A stretch of DNA of 64,000 bases, taken from the NCBI GenBank assembly GCA_013365325.1, contig JABVXV010000143.1, positions 1-64,000 on the forward strand. The letters run 5' to 3'. The notes beneath the pieces were generated by a model that was given only the letters and a program-made list of their open reading frames with translations, was not told where the DNA came from and did not search any database. The stretch comes from Dipetalonema caudispina (Eukaryota; Nematoda; Chromadorea; Rhabditida; Onchocercidae). This document shows positions 27,332 through 41,358 of the stretch, piece by piece (position 1 is the stretch's first letter; every line of letters starts with the position of its first letter). The position numbers were made by a program, and so were the translations under genes.

Positions 27332-29948
27332 TTCCAATGGTGCGCAACATACGCACCCCGAAATAATTAGCGACAAAATAATTATATAGTAAAATTTGCG
27401 CAAATGTTTCGTCAGATAAAAGGCTTCCGAAATGACGAATATCAAATTTGATTTCCAAATTTCAGGAATAAAACTAATCAAAGTTCATAGCTTTCATGTT
27501 CAATTTACAACAACAAAATGAAGAAGACAGATAGAATTGATGGATACGAATGAATGAATGAAATGCAGAAAGATGTGATTCGATGGTTATCGTTGTGCTA
27601 TGCAGTTGTTGTCGTTATCTGTTTTAGTTTTTAAGAAACTGGCATACATCAGTAATGAGGATGGCAATCTTGGCTTGGCTGTCTCACATTTCAATAGTCC
27701 AAGCTTAGGATATGCTGTATGGCTAGAATTAGCTTGGATAAGAGCAAAATAACATCTCTCTTTGTTAGCCACACAAGCAAAAGCATTACCACTCTATTCT
27801 AAACCCTTCCAAATTTTGTTTCTAAACTTGGAGGCCTTTAGATCTTACAAATCTCTCCAATCTCCATCTTCGTCTTATCCATAGGCCATAGGCCATTCAT
27901 ATTTGTTTTCAATTCTTCTGCTTCTTCTCATTCCTATACTATTGCTTAGCATACTTATCTTTAGTTATAAAATATTATAAGCTGTGAAAATGTGACATAA
28001 TCTTAGCCAAGCCAGCTGGGCCTTCCAAATACAACATTATTGGAAAAAACGGAGTAAAAGAGTATACATTGGAATAAGAAAGAAGTGAAGCTTTAATCAC
28101 TTTATAATTTCAGCGGTATTTGTTGTTAAAGCTCTATCCTTGTTAGGTCCCAAAGTAACCCCATCTTTTCAGGCTCTATCTGTTTCTTTCCTCTCTTTAT
28201 CCTCAACAACTTATCTGTCTCATTGACAAATTTATTTTTTCATAGTCGGGAAAAAAATGATTATTCGTCATCATTTCACTCATAGAGATAACCAAATCCT
28301 CATCAATGTATATGTTCTATTATTATTTATATACATATGAATTACATTTATGTCTATCCCTGATCACTTATCAACCATCTTTTCGTCTATCAGTCAGAAT
28401 TCTTCATATTCAGATATGATGGAGCTTTGATTTCATAGATAATTATTGAAATATAATTTGCTGAAGATCTGCCAGCAATGGAAACAAGTAACAGATTGAT
28501 ATTCTGAAAGGAACGCGGTGTTTAGGAATTAAAAATATTAACGAGCAAATGATTGAGTGAATAAAAATGAACAAGTATATGATAATTTACAAAGAGATGT
28601 TATGATACGGATGAAAACGGATGTGTAGATAAAGGGCTGATAAGCTGATGAGATTAATGGAATATTGTTGAATACATGAAATATTGTAATTTACATATAT
28701 CACAAATGATGAATCATCGAGGAAAATTTCGATATTTTGCGTTAAAATGATTTCGGTTTTCTGACAATTTGTTCGTTTCATGAAATGTTACAGAGAAATT
28801 GATAACTTTTTTAGAATTGCAAATAAGCATTAACATTAACAATTCTCAGAATTATGCGATTATATTAGGAAGAACTTGAAATTATAGCTGAAAACAAGAT
28901 GGAATTTTTAATTTTAAATTTTAAATTATGGTCTTAGTTAATTTAAATCAATTTTTCCTTACGAATCTTCCAAGCAGTGCCTACCTGATGACGGCAATAA
29001 GTTTGAACAACACAATTTAACATGAATTTTAATAAAGACAGACGACTGTAGAAAAATAATGATATCTTCAAATAAGAAATGAATGTTGAAATTTCTTAAA
29101 AAGTTAGTCGCAGTAATGACAATAACAGCTAATCCATTTGATTACCTTTTTCTTATTTGATATTATATTGAAATTAAATAAAATATCATATTTTACGCTT
29201 CTAGGATAGCTTAAAATGGTCCTAATTAATTAATTAAATTACATAATCATTCTCTGTTCAGTACTCCATTCATTTTTTTGTATTCGAAAAAGAGAAAAAG
29301 AAACTGCCTTATATAAAAGAATATTGAATTAGAATAAATATCATTCATCTATTGACTTTAATATATTTGCAGTGAAAATTATTATTTTTCCTTTTCAGAT
29401 TAAATACTACAAATAAAACGATAAAATTTGAAATGAAAAAAATTTAGCAAAACTTCTTTTACAATAATTTCAACTATGAAAAACGAGTAAATAGCAATGT
29501 TAATCAATCATTATATCACGAATTCAAAATTTCAATATGAACACGTTTCCTATATCTACTGTTTATATCAATGTATACATTATACTGTAACTTATCAATT
29601 TCATAAGTTATCAACTTATTAATTCAATTGATATCATTGTGTACTGCACTCTATGCATACTATACAATAATTTCAATAAATTATGGTACAGTTGAAAGGA
29701 GAAAAATTTAATTCTACTATATATACCCATTAATCCTTAACTAGCTTTTAAATTTCTGTTGAAGGATACAAGTCTTCCATGTAATCCTTTAAAAAGCCAA
29801 AATTAATTGCTTTAGCTTTTGTTGTTATCTTGATTTTGACTTAGGCTTAAAATTTCATTTTCATGCTAAACTTTCACGAAATAATTCAATCACAACAATA
29901 TTCGTTAAAACAGGTTGAAATCCACATCATTCTCATTGCATAATTGTA
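27332..29948. other. Upstream region of the channel gene and 3' flank of the GT92 gene
   Basis: About 2.6 kb between two minus-strand genes. It should hold the channel promoter and possibly an untranslated first exon. In frame with channel exon 1 the minus strand stays open upstream to 27481 but has no ATG, so the start at 27331 was preferred. A hairpin with 8-base arms TAACTTAT/ATAAGTTA lies at 29588-29610. No other gene was recognised. Confidence 0.5.
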
Positions 29949-32900
29949 TCATGGAGCATAAAAATGATTCCCTCTAATAATTTTTGAAATTGGTGCATCA
30001 CAATTCTCGTCACTGTCTACAAATCGAGCATTCATTAAACGAAGGATGAAATCGCCGGATGCATGCGTAAATTCGTAATATCCAACTGAGGCTATGCAAT
30101 CAACTTCACTAAAAAAATATTCAATTTTTCGCTAATACAAAATTATTCGCATTGCAAAAAATTAATTAATAGTTGAGATTTTGCAATAAATAAAATGAGT
30201 AAAGAATGAAAGATAAATAAATAAACAAATAATTGAAATATTTCCATGTGCGCATCAAAAGGATGTGATTATTTTGCGGAGCGAATTATTTTATCGTTTA
30301 ACTGATGAATTTAAAGTTTACCAAACTTAATTAATCTCCTTTGGCCTAAAATGCTTCACGAATAGCAAAAAGGCAAGAACCTGTAGAATATTAATCCTGT
30401 CTTTACAGAAGTTCAGGAATGTTTGAAAATCTGATTTCCGGATACATTCTATAAATTCAATCAGTTCTTTTGACAGCTGATGTTCCGAAAATATTTAATA
30501 ATGGTATAAAAGGATTATTTGAAAGGTCAAGAAGCTGATGAAAAGTTGGCTTACGTGCTAAAAATTATTCTTAATATTTAAATAATGGTTAGAAAGTGTC
30601 TAACCTCCTTAACTTGAGGTAACAAACGTGAGGTGTCATGCAACGTGACACTTTTAGCTTATAATGCTCCTTGTTAATTTCAATCACGCATTTATCAAAA
30701 TCTTCCAGCGTTTCAATCGAAGAACCATTCATACGCTGTTTCGCAATGGTTTGAAGCGTTGTTTGAAGCCGTTTTTGGAAATTTCTGAAAAATACTAATT
30801 ACATTGGCCAAAAGTTAAAAAGCGTAAAATTAATCTGATTGACCTGTTCGAAATGCTCCATTCGCCTTTTTTCACTTACCAAACATTGCCTTCTTCACAG
30901 CTCATGATGCTTCCAAAAGCCCATACATTCCACGAGAAATTTTTGCAAATTAAAATTAATTTTAAAAAAGTGTGACCCAAATCATCACATTTAATCCACT
31001 CGCCTCAATTAAATTGGCAAACTTTAATTAACAAACATTTAGGAGTTTTTCCTTTTTTATTCTAGCTTCTAAAAAATTCTATTAAAATATAGGAATTTTT
31101 AACAAATTAAAATTAATTTTGAAAAAGATGAAGTTGAAGAACTTCAATTAAAAGGAAGTAAATGTTTACCTATTAAGCAATTCTATCAAATTGTTCATAT
31201 CCAAAGATTTCCCTTCTGCTTGTTCGCGAAATGAATGCCGCATATGATAGAAATGTGCACGGTGACATGGAATTCGCACCTGTCAACATTTCTTTCCTTT
31301 GAACAATTATTTTGCTTTGATCTTTTAAAATTACACTCAAAAAATTAGCAAAATTGATAAATTAAACACTGAAATTGATAAAATGATAGGAAATGATAAG
31401 CGAGTAATTTTTACTTTTAAATATACTTACTTGTACGTAACCGAGACGATTAATTCCGCTCTCATGCATGTTGACAGTATCTACACGACCTGAAATAACT
31501 GTCATCATATTGAAGATATGAATGAGATTAGCGCAAAAAAATCATTTCTTGTTTTAATAGCTTATTTTGTTTATTTTTGATTAATTCAAATTTAAAATGT
31601 TATCGACAAACTTCTCTAGATAAAAAATTATCCTATTGATTAATGTCTTTCAGGAAAGATTACTTGTTGATAATGTAAAATAAGTTCAGAAATTCATAAA
31701 CTTATTAAACTGCAAAGGAATTTATGGATGAAAATTATCCTAAAACTTACTTGCATTCACAATAACACGTGTTTTCATACGCCACACTGTGCATTCCTTT
31801 TTCCTATTTGCATTAATTAAGAAATTGAAATTGAAACTATCCAATCGTAAAATTTGTTCATCATCAGGTAGTACCATACGTACATCATGATGTTCGAAGA
31901 GAAATGATCCAGCTTGTGGATGTTCATTTGCAAGATTCTGAAAACATGAAATTTACGACAAAATTAAGCAATTATTTAAATTGACGAATTGTTTTAACCA
32001 TTATATTACTTTTACTTATGCTTCAATTTTTTTAAATTTGATTAACATTCAACGACGCTTAGTACCAGTTAGAACTATTTTTTCAGTTGGAAAATTTTAA
32101 GGTATTATTTAGTTTCTCGTTGTTTATACAAACTTATCATAAATTATTAATTCATTTACGCTACGTTCTTCCATTTATAAGCTCAGCAATCAACATTGCA
32201 CGAAATTTTCATACACACATTCAATTTTTAAATTCATTTCCGTCATTTTCCATGTAATCGTTTTATTTTAATGTTCGTTCCAAGAACGAAATGATGTTAA
32301 AAGTTTTTAATCTATCACTTAAATTTAATTAAATAAAATCCAGAAAAAAGATTTTATGCTTCGGCTTCGTGATATTTATAACATTTCATTTCGTATTTTC
32401 TTTAAAACAATAACCTGCAATATATCGATATTCACAGTTGAATAAATTTTCATCGGTTGTGTCGGAATCAAAATATCATCCAAATCCGTAAATGCTACCA
32501 TTTCAGCCCATGGCTTAGCAAAAAATAAACAATTTACATGCGATTCTTCAATTCCTAAAAGAAGGAAAAAAAGAAAACTATCTCGGCTAAAAATAAAAAA
32601 AATCGATATACTTAAATCAATAGATTATAACTGAGAAAAATTTCAAAGGCTTCAATTAAAATTTTATCTATATGAAGAATTAAAATGCGTCAATTATTTT
32701 TTGCAATTTTAATTATAACAAAGTAAACATTTTACCTCTTGATAAAACTAAACCGTTTGGATTTTTATCCGATAATATCGGCCACTTAGGCCAATGACGC
32801 AGTATGACTAATCCTGAAAAACTTTTCAGATTGTCAACAATTTGTTATATGTTAAATCATCTGTTATCACTTCTTCTCATAAATTTCTTCCTTTCTAAAA

Positions 32901-34445
32901 TTTATAATTGGCTTGCGTAAATTTCATCATTTATAATCTAATCATTGCTGCTATTTATCAAAATTTTTATTTGTTACTTTACCTATACTTAATAAAATTA
33001 TCGGAAGGAAAATTTTTTTCTTGGAATTTTTTTGCACCAATTATCAGTGTAACAAAGATAGCATCAAAATGCCCGTGGAATAAAACTTACCATCTCGTTC
33101 ATATTCTCGAAGTATGTTAAATGCATCTCTTGAAATGGATTGTATTGGAATAATAATTTTAGTAGCACCAAGTGCAAGCCATACTTCAATGCCAAGAAGT
33201 AAAATACGCCATTCGATGAGTGCATATGTTGGTGCTATACAAACTACCAGTTTATGTCGTTCTTTCTCGGATACTTTTTCAATTGGTATTTTAATTGATT
33301 CTTTCACGTTACGTTTCGTACTTATTCTATAATTTTCATTGATAAGCCTTTAGAAACAACAACAAAAACAGTTAATAAATTAAACTTCGGAAAGCAGTTG
33401 TATTATTTGATAAATCTACAAATTTGAAAATCTGTAAAATAAAATAAACAATTCCAACCGTACACATCGAGCAATCCTTTATATATCATATCAACCGCCC
33501 GGATTATTAAATAGCATTATTGAAAAGATAATTAAAATTTAAAGCAAATAACATACATTTTAAATGTATCGTAAGTTTTTATATTTTAAATTTGAAAACA
33601 TATTATAACATAAAAAAGTTAGATTAGAAATATTACGAGCAAATATTTACAGCATGATGGTATTAAAATATAATAAATATTTGAGATAGGTGAAGATTCT
33701 GAATCATAATTCTAATTTGCAACGGTACAAATTTGTCGAAAAATGAAATAATAACCATTCTTGCATGCAATAATACTTACCGTATAAATGGCAAGAACTG
33801 ATTTGCAACGCGACATTCAGCAATAAAACCAGCCATAGAACAAATATCATTTACAAATCGCTTCCCTTGATGTATTCGTTGAATATGAGCCTGGTAAACA
33901 AATTGTTTACCGTTTTGTGTTGTTGAGAAACAATACAAACGATATGCTTGTTGTACCTCACCAAGAAATTGAAATACCTAAAGTAATAATAACAATACAT
34001 CTTGTCTTCTCCTCATGCTTCGAAATTATTTTAAATAGTTTTAAAATTTAGAAAACTTATTATTATTAATCTGAGGCTAATCCAAAGATATGGTCATATA
34101 CGATAGGTTAATAAATGCGACATATGAATAAGCCAAGGATCTTATTTATTTTCAACTATAAATATTAGTAATGACCACATAATTTCCCGGAATATTCTGT
34201 TCGATATGAATTCGATGAAAAGCTCCAAAGATGATCGGTCTGGATGGATTTTTCCGGGATAAAAATGCATCGCCCATATTTTTTATTGTCCATATATTGG
34301 TGGTACGATAATAAAGTGCTACAGCACATAATAATCCAACTAATATTAAGCAAGCTTTCGAAAATAGATAAATTAAGATGAAGGAACTAAAGCGTAATTG
34401 GTGCGGTACGTAGAAGTATCGAAAAAAGCGTCGACGAATTAACAT
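29949..34445 (-). CDS. Glycosyltransferase family 92 (DUF23) type II membrane protein (10 exons, 542 aa)
   Basis: Exons (minus): 34445-34176, 33977-33781, 33347-33091, 32813-32736, 32554-32415, 31937-31751, 31489-31431, 31279-31170, 30784-30614, 30108-29949; all junctions are in phase. The N-terminus is basic (MLIRRRFFRYFY), followed by one hydrophobic anchor at about 23-45, as in Golgi type II enzymes. The catalytic domain begins near 188 with LVVCIAPTYALIEW (Cys192, Glu201-Trp202), a GT92 hallmark, then HWPKWPILS. FTDLDDILIP at 289-298 holds the acidic DLDD likely to bind the metal and sugar nucleotide. The C-terminal part carries further cysteines. Characterised GT92 enzymes such as C. elegans GALT-1 add galactose to N-glycan core fucose; the acceptor of this member cannot be read from sequence. 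If the exon 9 donor (GTTAAG) were not used, a stop would follow after about nine codons. Confidence 0.92.
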
Positions 34446-37400
34446 TCCGAATGAATTAAAGACACTGGCGAGTACTTCAATTACAACTTATTTCATTCCT
34501 GCAACTTTATCAGTTTATCTTTTTGACCAGTAAAGTGAATGAGATCATTTCCGCTTATTCTTGCAAGAGCATTTGTTTTTATTATGAATTAAGATGACTG
34601 AATTAACATAGACAGCAAAGAAATCTAACCAATCTAACGGATATAATAATCCTGAAATATCTGTAGACATCCTGATAATTATGTTGAGAAATGACATTTG
34701 TTTGAGAAAACATAATATCAGTACTTGCATGCTTTGATAAGTAATTATGAAAAAAAAAATCATTTGTTACTTTAAAAATGAATACGAATACTGTCTTTTT
34801 TTACACTGCAACTCTAATGAATGATAATTTAAAACTTATCATATATAGTAATTAAGTTATATGATTATCCGTCATTGTTTATTTATTACTTTAAAATGAC
34901 TGATACGTGCATGATTTATGTTACCTTACGGTATTGTCGTAAATCATTACAACATAACCATCTCTATTACGTTTTGCTTACTATTAATTATAATCACATA
35001 TGTTGCTAAAATTTTCGTATTACTGTACATCCGTGAAGAAATGAACCTTTTTTTACCAGTCGTAAACACTGATAATAAATGCAGGCATTAAGTGATAATC
35101 ATTCATATGATTATTATTCATTTTATCAATTTCTTTCCCATGACTGTATAAACTCATTTATAACTTCTTCAGTAAAATCATAGAATTAGCAAAATTATTA
35201 AAAATTATCATTCCGTTTTGCGTTTAAAAATGTTTGCTTGTCTTTTTATTTATTTACTTTTTTAAAATATTACTACCTTCAAAAAAATTTGCGAAATGAA
35301 AACAGGAAGAAATGGAAATAAGATAATGTAATTTGTGACCGGATAAAGAAAATGGAAAGAGACTAAATTCATCAAATCATCCCTGTGTATTAGTGACCAT
35401 GATGAGTTCGAAAAATGACCATGACATATAACTTTCTTATTCTGATTCCATCTTACTACTTACTACTCTTCAAATATTTCTCTCATCATCGATATTTTCA
35501 TTTTCTCTCTTATATACCATTATAATATACATTTCTCTCCTACTAACTAATTATATTTTCTCACATGGGTATTTTTAATCGAATTACTATATACAAATCT
35601 ATTCCATCCCTTCTAATACAAATATCAATTACAAGCTAATATTTCATGAATTTTTAAATAAACTTTTGAAAGTTCTTAGTTAAACATGAAAAAGTTAACT
35701 ATTTACAGAATAATGATAAAGTAATGAAAGATTGACTTAAAATAATGCAATATATATCTCTGATGAGTATCATAGTCTTGCATTTTGATAGTTGAATGTT
35801 ACTAGCATTGATATTAATATGATAAGGAATTGGAAAACAAAATATGCTCATTTTAAGTTTTCAATTCATCAAGCAAAAATTAAAAAAGAGGAAATAACTT
35901 TTTGATTTTCATTCAGCAAGTGTATCATGATAAGAAATAAATTAAATAATTTTAATAGCTATGATTTTTGATGATCTTGTTAATTTATGATAATTTTGAT
36001 AATATTGTTGATACATGTTGATCTTTGAAAATATTACTGATACTGAATTAACATTTATGGTTCCCGAATTTTAACTGATTTTGCTACTATTAATACGAAT
36101 TGCAAATATAATCATTTGGGGCATCAGGTTGATCGATAAGAATCAGTGTTAACTGTTAATGAAAATATAATGAAAGTTGTAAACTATATTCTGAAACAAA
36201 ATTCTGTGCATTGTCATTATCGATCACCGAATGTCCTTATCAAATAATTTCATGCATCCTTTCATACCAAATTTCACTTTGCTTCAACCAATTAATGAAA
36301 TCCAATACTGATGAAGAAGTTGATGATATATTGATGTATTCATGCATGCATGTATTAATATTATTGTAATTACAGCTTGCAAGTAGATGCAAATCATTTT
36401 TCATGAAACGATAACAGCATGCATAATTTCTATTTCTATGTACAAGACTTATTCCATACTCATCGAATTTTCGAAAAATTTAGTCGTTATTATTTGTTAC
36501 TTCAAATTTGATCAGAAGTAATTTCATTAAAATTTTTTTAAACTAATTAAAATGGAAAATCCTACATCAATTACTGAAATTTTAGAAAAGTTTCAATTTT
36601 TTTGTGTGATAAAAAAAATTTCAAAATGTATAAAATCTTTTTCATCACACAAAAGTTTGCGCGAGATAGGAAAATTTGTCAGCATCACATTAGAAGTTAA
36701 GTATATAATAATTTTACTTTTTTGTACAATTTCCACTGTCTTTTTTTTGTTTGAATTTAATGCAACATCAATGAACGCCTAACAATTATCGCTAAGAATT
36801 AAAATTGTTCCAATTTGAAAGAAAAAAAAAACTGAACGAAATAAGTAAGAATTACTATTTTAGTACAACGAATAATGAATGATACACTGATATTTGTAGA
36901 TAGTTATTGTGGATCTCTTACAAATTGATAATGAGTAATTTTATAGAATTAAAACAAAAGAAAAGAGTGAAAAGTTGTCAGATATCTTGAAAGTATGAAA
37001 AGACTGCAATGGAATTAAGCCAAGAAAACCTAACCATAGCATTAACTTGTCCTAAAGATTAATATATACTACATTTTGATTCGACAAATTTCCTTCTCAT
37101 TATGTTTTCCAACTCAATATTTTACTAGAAGGCCCTGAAATATTGCATTCTTAAAATCTTTTGCATATAAAATGTTGCATAAATTATTACTTTTTGCTTA
37201 TCATTTTTAGTCTTAACATTAACTGATTTGGCTACTTATTGCAGTAATTCAAGACAAATATTCCAAATATTATTTTTCATTTAGTCATGAATTTAAATTT
37301 ATTTTATAAGCAAATAATTGCTTACTTCAAAGTCATTCCATGTTGATAATTGATTTCTAAAATTGTTTCTGTTAATATGAATACTTATTTGTTAAAATGA

Positions 37401-39813
37401 TTACTAAGCTAATAGTTCAACGAAAATGATGTGATTATATGACTATGAATTATGCGAATGATATTGTCAACCTTATTGGTTTAACCTTTTAAGATTCTAT
37501 CCAAAAAAATTTTGATCGGTTCAATGAATAGTTAATTTATACATTAATTCCTATCTCTTTTTCATTTTGACTCTTTATTGATGGTCTATTTATTGCAGCA
37601 ATAGAATGGAAGGAGAAATTAACACATTCTAATACATTTATTAAAATAAGAAATGAATATCCTTTCTGTTGTCAGTAAATTTCCTCAAATTATCGATTAA
37701 TTTCCGTTTAGCAGAAACAAAGTAACCTAATTTTAAATTCGTAAAATGTGCCAATTTGTTCATCGGCAGAAATGAAACGTTATGTTAAACATTGCTCAAT
37801 TACACTATCTATCAATTGTCATCATCAAATTACTGAATAACATTCATTCCATCATCATATGTCTTTGTAATTATCCAATTATTGCCCCCTACTTCTAATG
37901 ATTACTACTAAATTACTATTTATCATTTATCATTATTCCTTATCATCATTCATTATCTACTCCTTGCATCATTCTCACTATATTCAAACTTTTATCATTT
38001 ATTACTACCTCTACTGTTATTCACATAGCTAAATTTCAGGCAAATTACCCCAAATGAATTTCAATTTAAACTTTAAATTTGTGCATTATCTTTCAAATTT
38101 TAGGTGAAATTATCTTAAATGCATAAATCTCTAGTCGATGAAAAAAAGTAAATTTTGTTTGTTATTCACAAAATATGCTGCTAAATGTATAGCCCATATT
38201 TTGCATTTTATCTTAAATGAACGAATAAATCCCATAAAAGTTAATGGGTTATTCATTTTTTAATTCAATTTCATCAGATCTCATTTTTTCTATAACTACC
38301 ATTCTTTCATGTAAATTAGTATAATAAGCATAATTGTCATTGCTTATTGACAAATATTTCATTCCATTTGATTGAAAATGAAATTATTGGTAGTAAATCT
38401 TTTCACGAGTGCACTAAATCGAATTTCATTTTTCTTTTATTCTAAATGAAATATTATTTTGTCACATAAAACTTTACTTTCTTCAATTTTTCTTTGTTTG
38501 ACAGATATCTTCACTTTCCTGCTATTAAATAATCACTTCAAAACTTCAGTATCACTGAAATGATTATTTTGACAATGCTTATGATAGATTAGTAATTAAG
38601 TGTTGAAATTTGCTTTACATATTTAAATCATATTATGCCTATTCAAGATAATAAAATAATTTATATTTAACAATAGATTTGGTATAAACTATATCTAATT
38701 CAATATGTGCTATCAGTAAGGATGGGAAAACCAGTGATAAGTACTGCATTGATAAAAAGCATTTTTAAGGTTGTAATAATTTTTCATTGATTGATTAATG
38801 AATGTAACATAATTTTAAGAAATGTATTTTCAGTCATTTTGATCTTTTATTATTTTATGAATTAACAATTGAGTGATGCTTGATTTCGAATTTGAATTAT
38901 CCGAAATTCTCTAACATTTTAAAAGTATTATTACAATAAGTGACTTAGTAGCATAATTCCCTTAATGAAACCACAAGTGTATATCAGTGCTTGATTTTTG
39001 TATTTACTGATTAAAAAATTGATTACTTCTTTTTTTTGCTTAACCTCTTATGAATTTGCAAGAAATTAATGATAACTTCCAAAGAAATAAATAAAAAATA
39101 TCTATTAAACTTTTATTAAACTATCAAAAAAATTATTTGTTCATTTCGTCCTTCTCCATATAAAAATTTCTTAAACAACTCAGCAAAAATCACCAATTAA
39201 TACCAATGATAAATAAGTGATAAATAAATTTGAAAAATGAAATATATTATTTCGGAAAAATGATTGTAAAATCAGAATCCGTATTTAATTATCCGATCGT
39301 TAGAATGGGGCTACAGCGAATTTATTCCTTGATCCGACAGTGCACTAAACAAAATTAGAAAAAATAAAAAAGAAATGCAACAGTTATTAGTTTTGGTCAA
39401 TTATTGAAGTTTAGTTTCCCCATTACACTAATGAAAAGACATTCGAATATAATGTGATGAACGCTTTTGTCGAACATTCATCGCCAATTTGTGGTTACAA
39501 ACATTTCAGGTAACAATTTCTTCCTTTTATTTTCCTTTTACAACAAGTTGATAATAGCAAATCGTTTTCATCATATCGATGACAGTTTATAACTTTGAAA
39601 ACGCAACAGCTGTTGGCAAAACTTTTAAATTTGATAGATTTTTGACTTATATTTTATCGCTTCCAATAATCTAAACAACAAAAAAAAGATTCGATTATTT
39701 CAAGTTAATTTCATTTTTAGAAACTAATATCTGTTAGTTTATCATTAATGTTTAAACTTACTGTCTGCTTATGTATCATATGAAATTTGTAGGATTTTTA
39801 AGAATTTTAGACT

Positions 39814-39878
39814 GATTATTGTTATTTATTATTATTATTATTATCATTATTACTATTTTTATTATTATTGTTATTGAA
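39814..39878. repeat. Interrupted (TTA)n microsatellite
   Basis: TTA/ATT repeats with C and G interruptions, of the same family as the repeat at the left end of the window. Confidence 0.9.
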
Positions 39879-41339
39879 TGATATTTTGTAAGGAAGATGG
39901 CAGTTACTTGGCATTTCGATTATCTTTCTACTTTATCTTTCCAAAATATTTCCAATTATTTTTCGACAAAAATTATGACAAAAATAAAAATTCAAAAATG
40001 GATTTGATTTTGAAATTTTGAAAAAACTTAGTAAAAACCGGAGAAATTGAAGATCGATTAAGGATATAGGTGGATATGATTAAACCATAAAAGGAATGAA
40101 TATTCTCATGAGGACAATATAGACAGCCTATAAAAATTGCCTTCGCCATCAGAATTGGATTCATTTAGCTTCCAACCACCGATTACTTTAGTTTTCGTTT
40201 CATTTTCTTCCTGGTATATTATAAATTTAAACTTCCCTCATCACTAAATCAAATTTTTTATTCAATTCATCCAAGGAAAGATCATTTGTCCAAATGATTT
40301 TTTTCATTTTGACATAATGTTTCGTTTGACAGATTGTCGTATCTATCAAAAATATCATGTCAATTTTAATTAATGATATTATAATTACTATTATTACTAT
40401 AATGGTACTTTTTAGCCAAAATTTTGTTGTTGTATAAATTAAGCTATTTCATGTTTTTGTTGATTATAAATTAAGCAATTTAGTTGTGCTGATCACAGTA
40501 GAATGACTGGAAAATTCACATTAACCATTTGTATATTTGTATATTTGTTTTAAAATTTGTTGGTTATAATTTGCATGTGATGGTCATCACTCCAATATAT
40601 TTGAAATTTTCTTTCGTACGTCACACTTTTTCCTCAAAATTTTTGTGTTTTCAGAATAATCCAAATGCTTTATACAAACTTCCATATTCATTCCATTAGA
40701 ATAATTACGACTTCGTAACTAGAATAATGAAAGATACATGAAATTTATTTTAAAAAATTTTTTTGGTCAAATTTTGACTAAATTTTGGGAAAATTGATAT
40801 TACTATTGATTTGCGACATAAAATAATGGTACAATTATTCAAGGAAAAATTTGTAAAAGTTTCAAAATACTTAATTATATTATGATGGTAATGCTTGTCA
40901 CTTAAAACAAGGAAAAACACAAATGAGCTGGAGAATTTAACTAAAATCTAAAAGTTATTTATTACTCAAAATATAAAAGTTGGATAAGAGGTAGAAAGGA
41001 ATAAATTGAACTTTGTTCATTAAATTAGCAAATATTACTTCCATAATAGCATACAATATTATCAAATTTCACTAGCAATAAAGTAATACTTATACGGTAA
41101 GTAGCTTAAACAATAATGAACTATAACAGTACTTTATAATTCAAAATTTCCAAATTCAAATTCTTCCATTAAACAGTAGGGAGGATTTTGAAAATTTTAT
41201 GAATTAATTGAAATATTCTGAAAAGGAATTGCCACTAGTAGAATGAAATAGGAAATAAAAAAATTTATCAATTCAAACAATCAACAAATAATATTTCTAA
41301 GCTTCCCATTCATGTGAAAAAAACCAACCATAAAATCCG

Positions 41340-41358
41340 AAAAAAAAAAAAAAAAAAA
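41340..41358. repeat. Poly(A) run
   Basis: A run of about 19 A in the gene-poor interval. No processed pseudogene was recognised to its left, so it is treated as a simple repeat. Confidence 0.9.
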
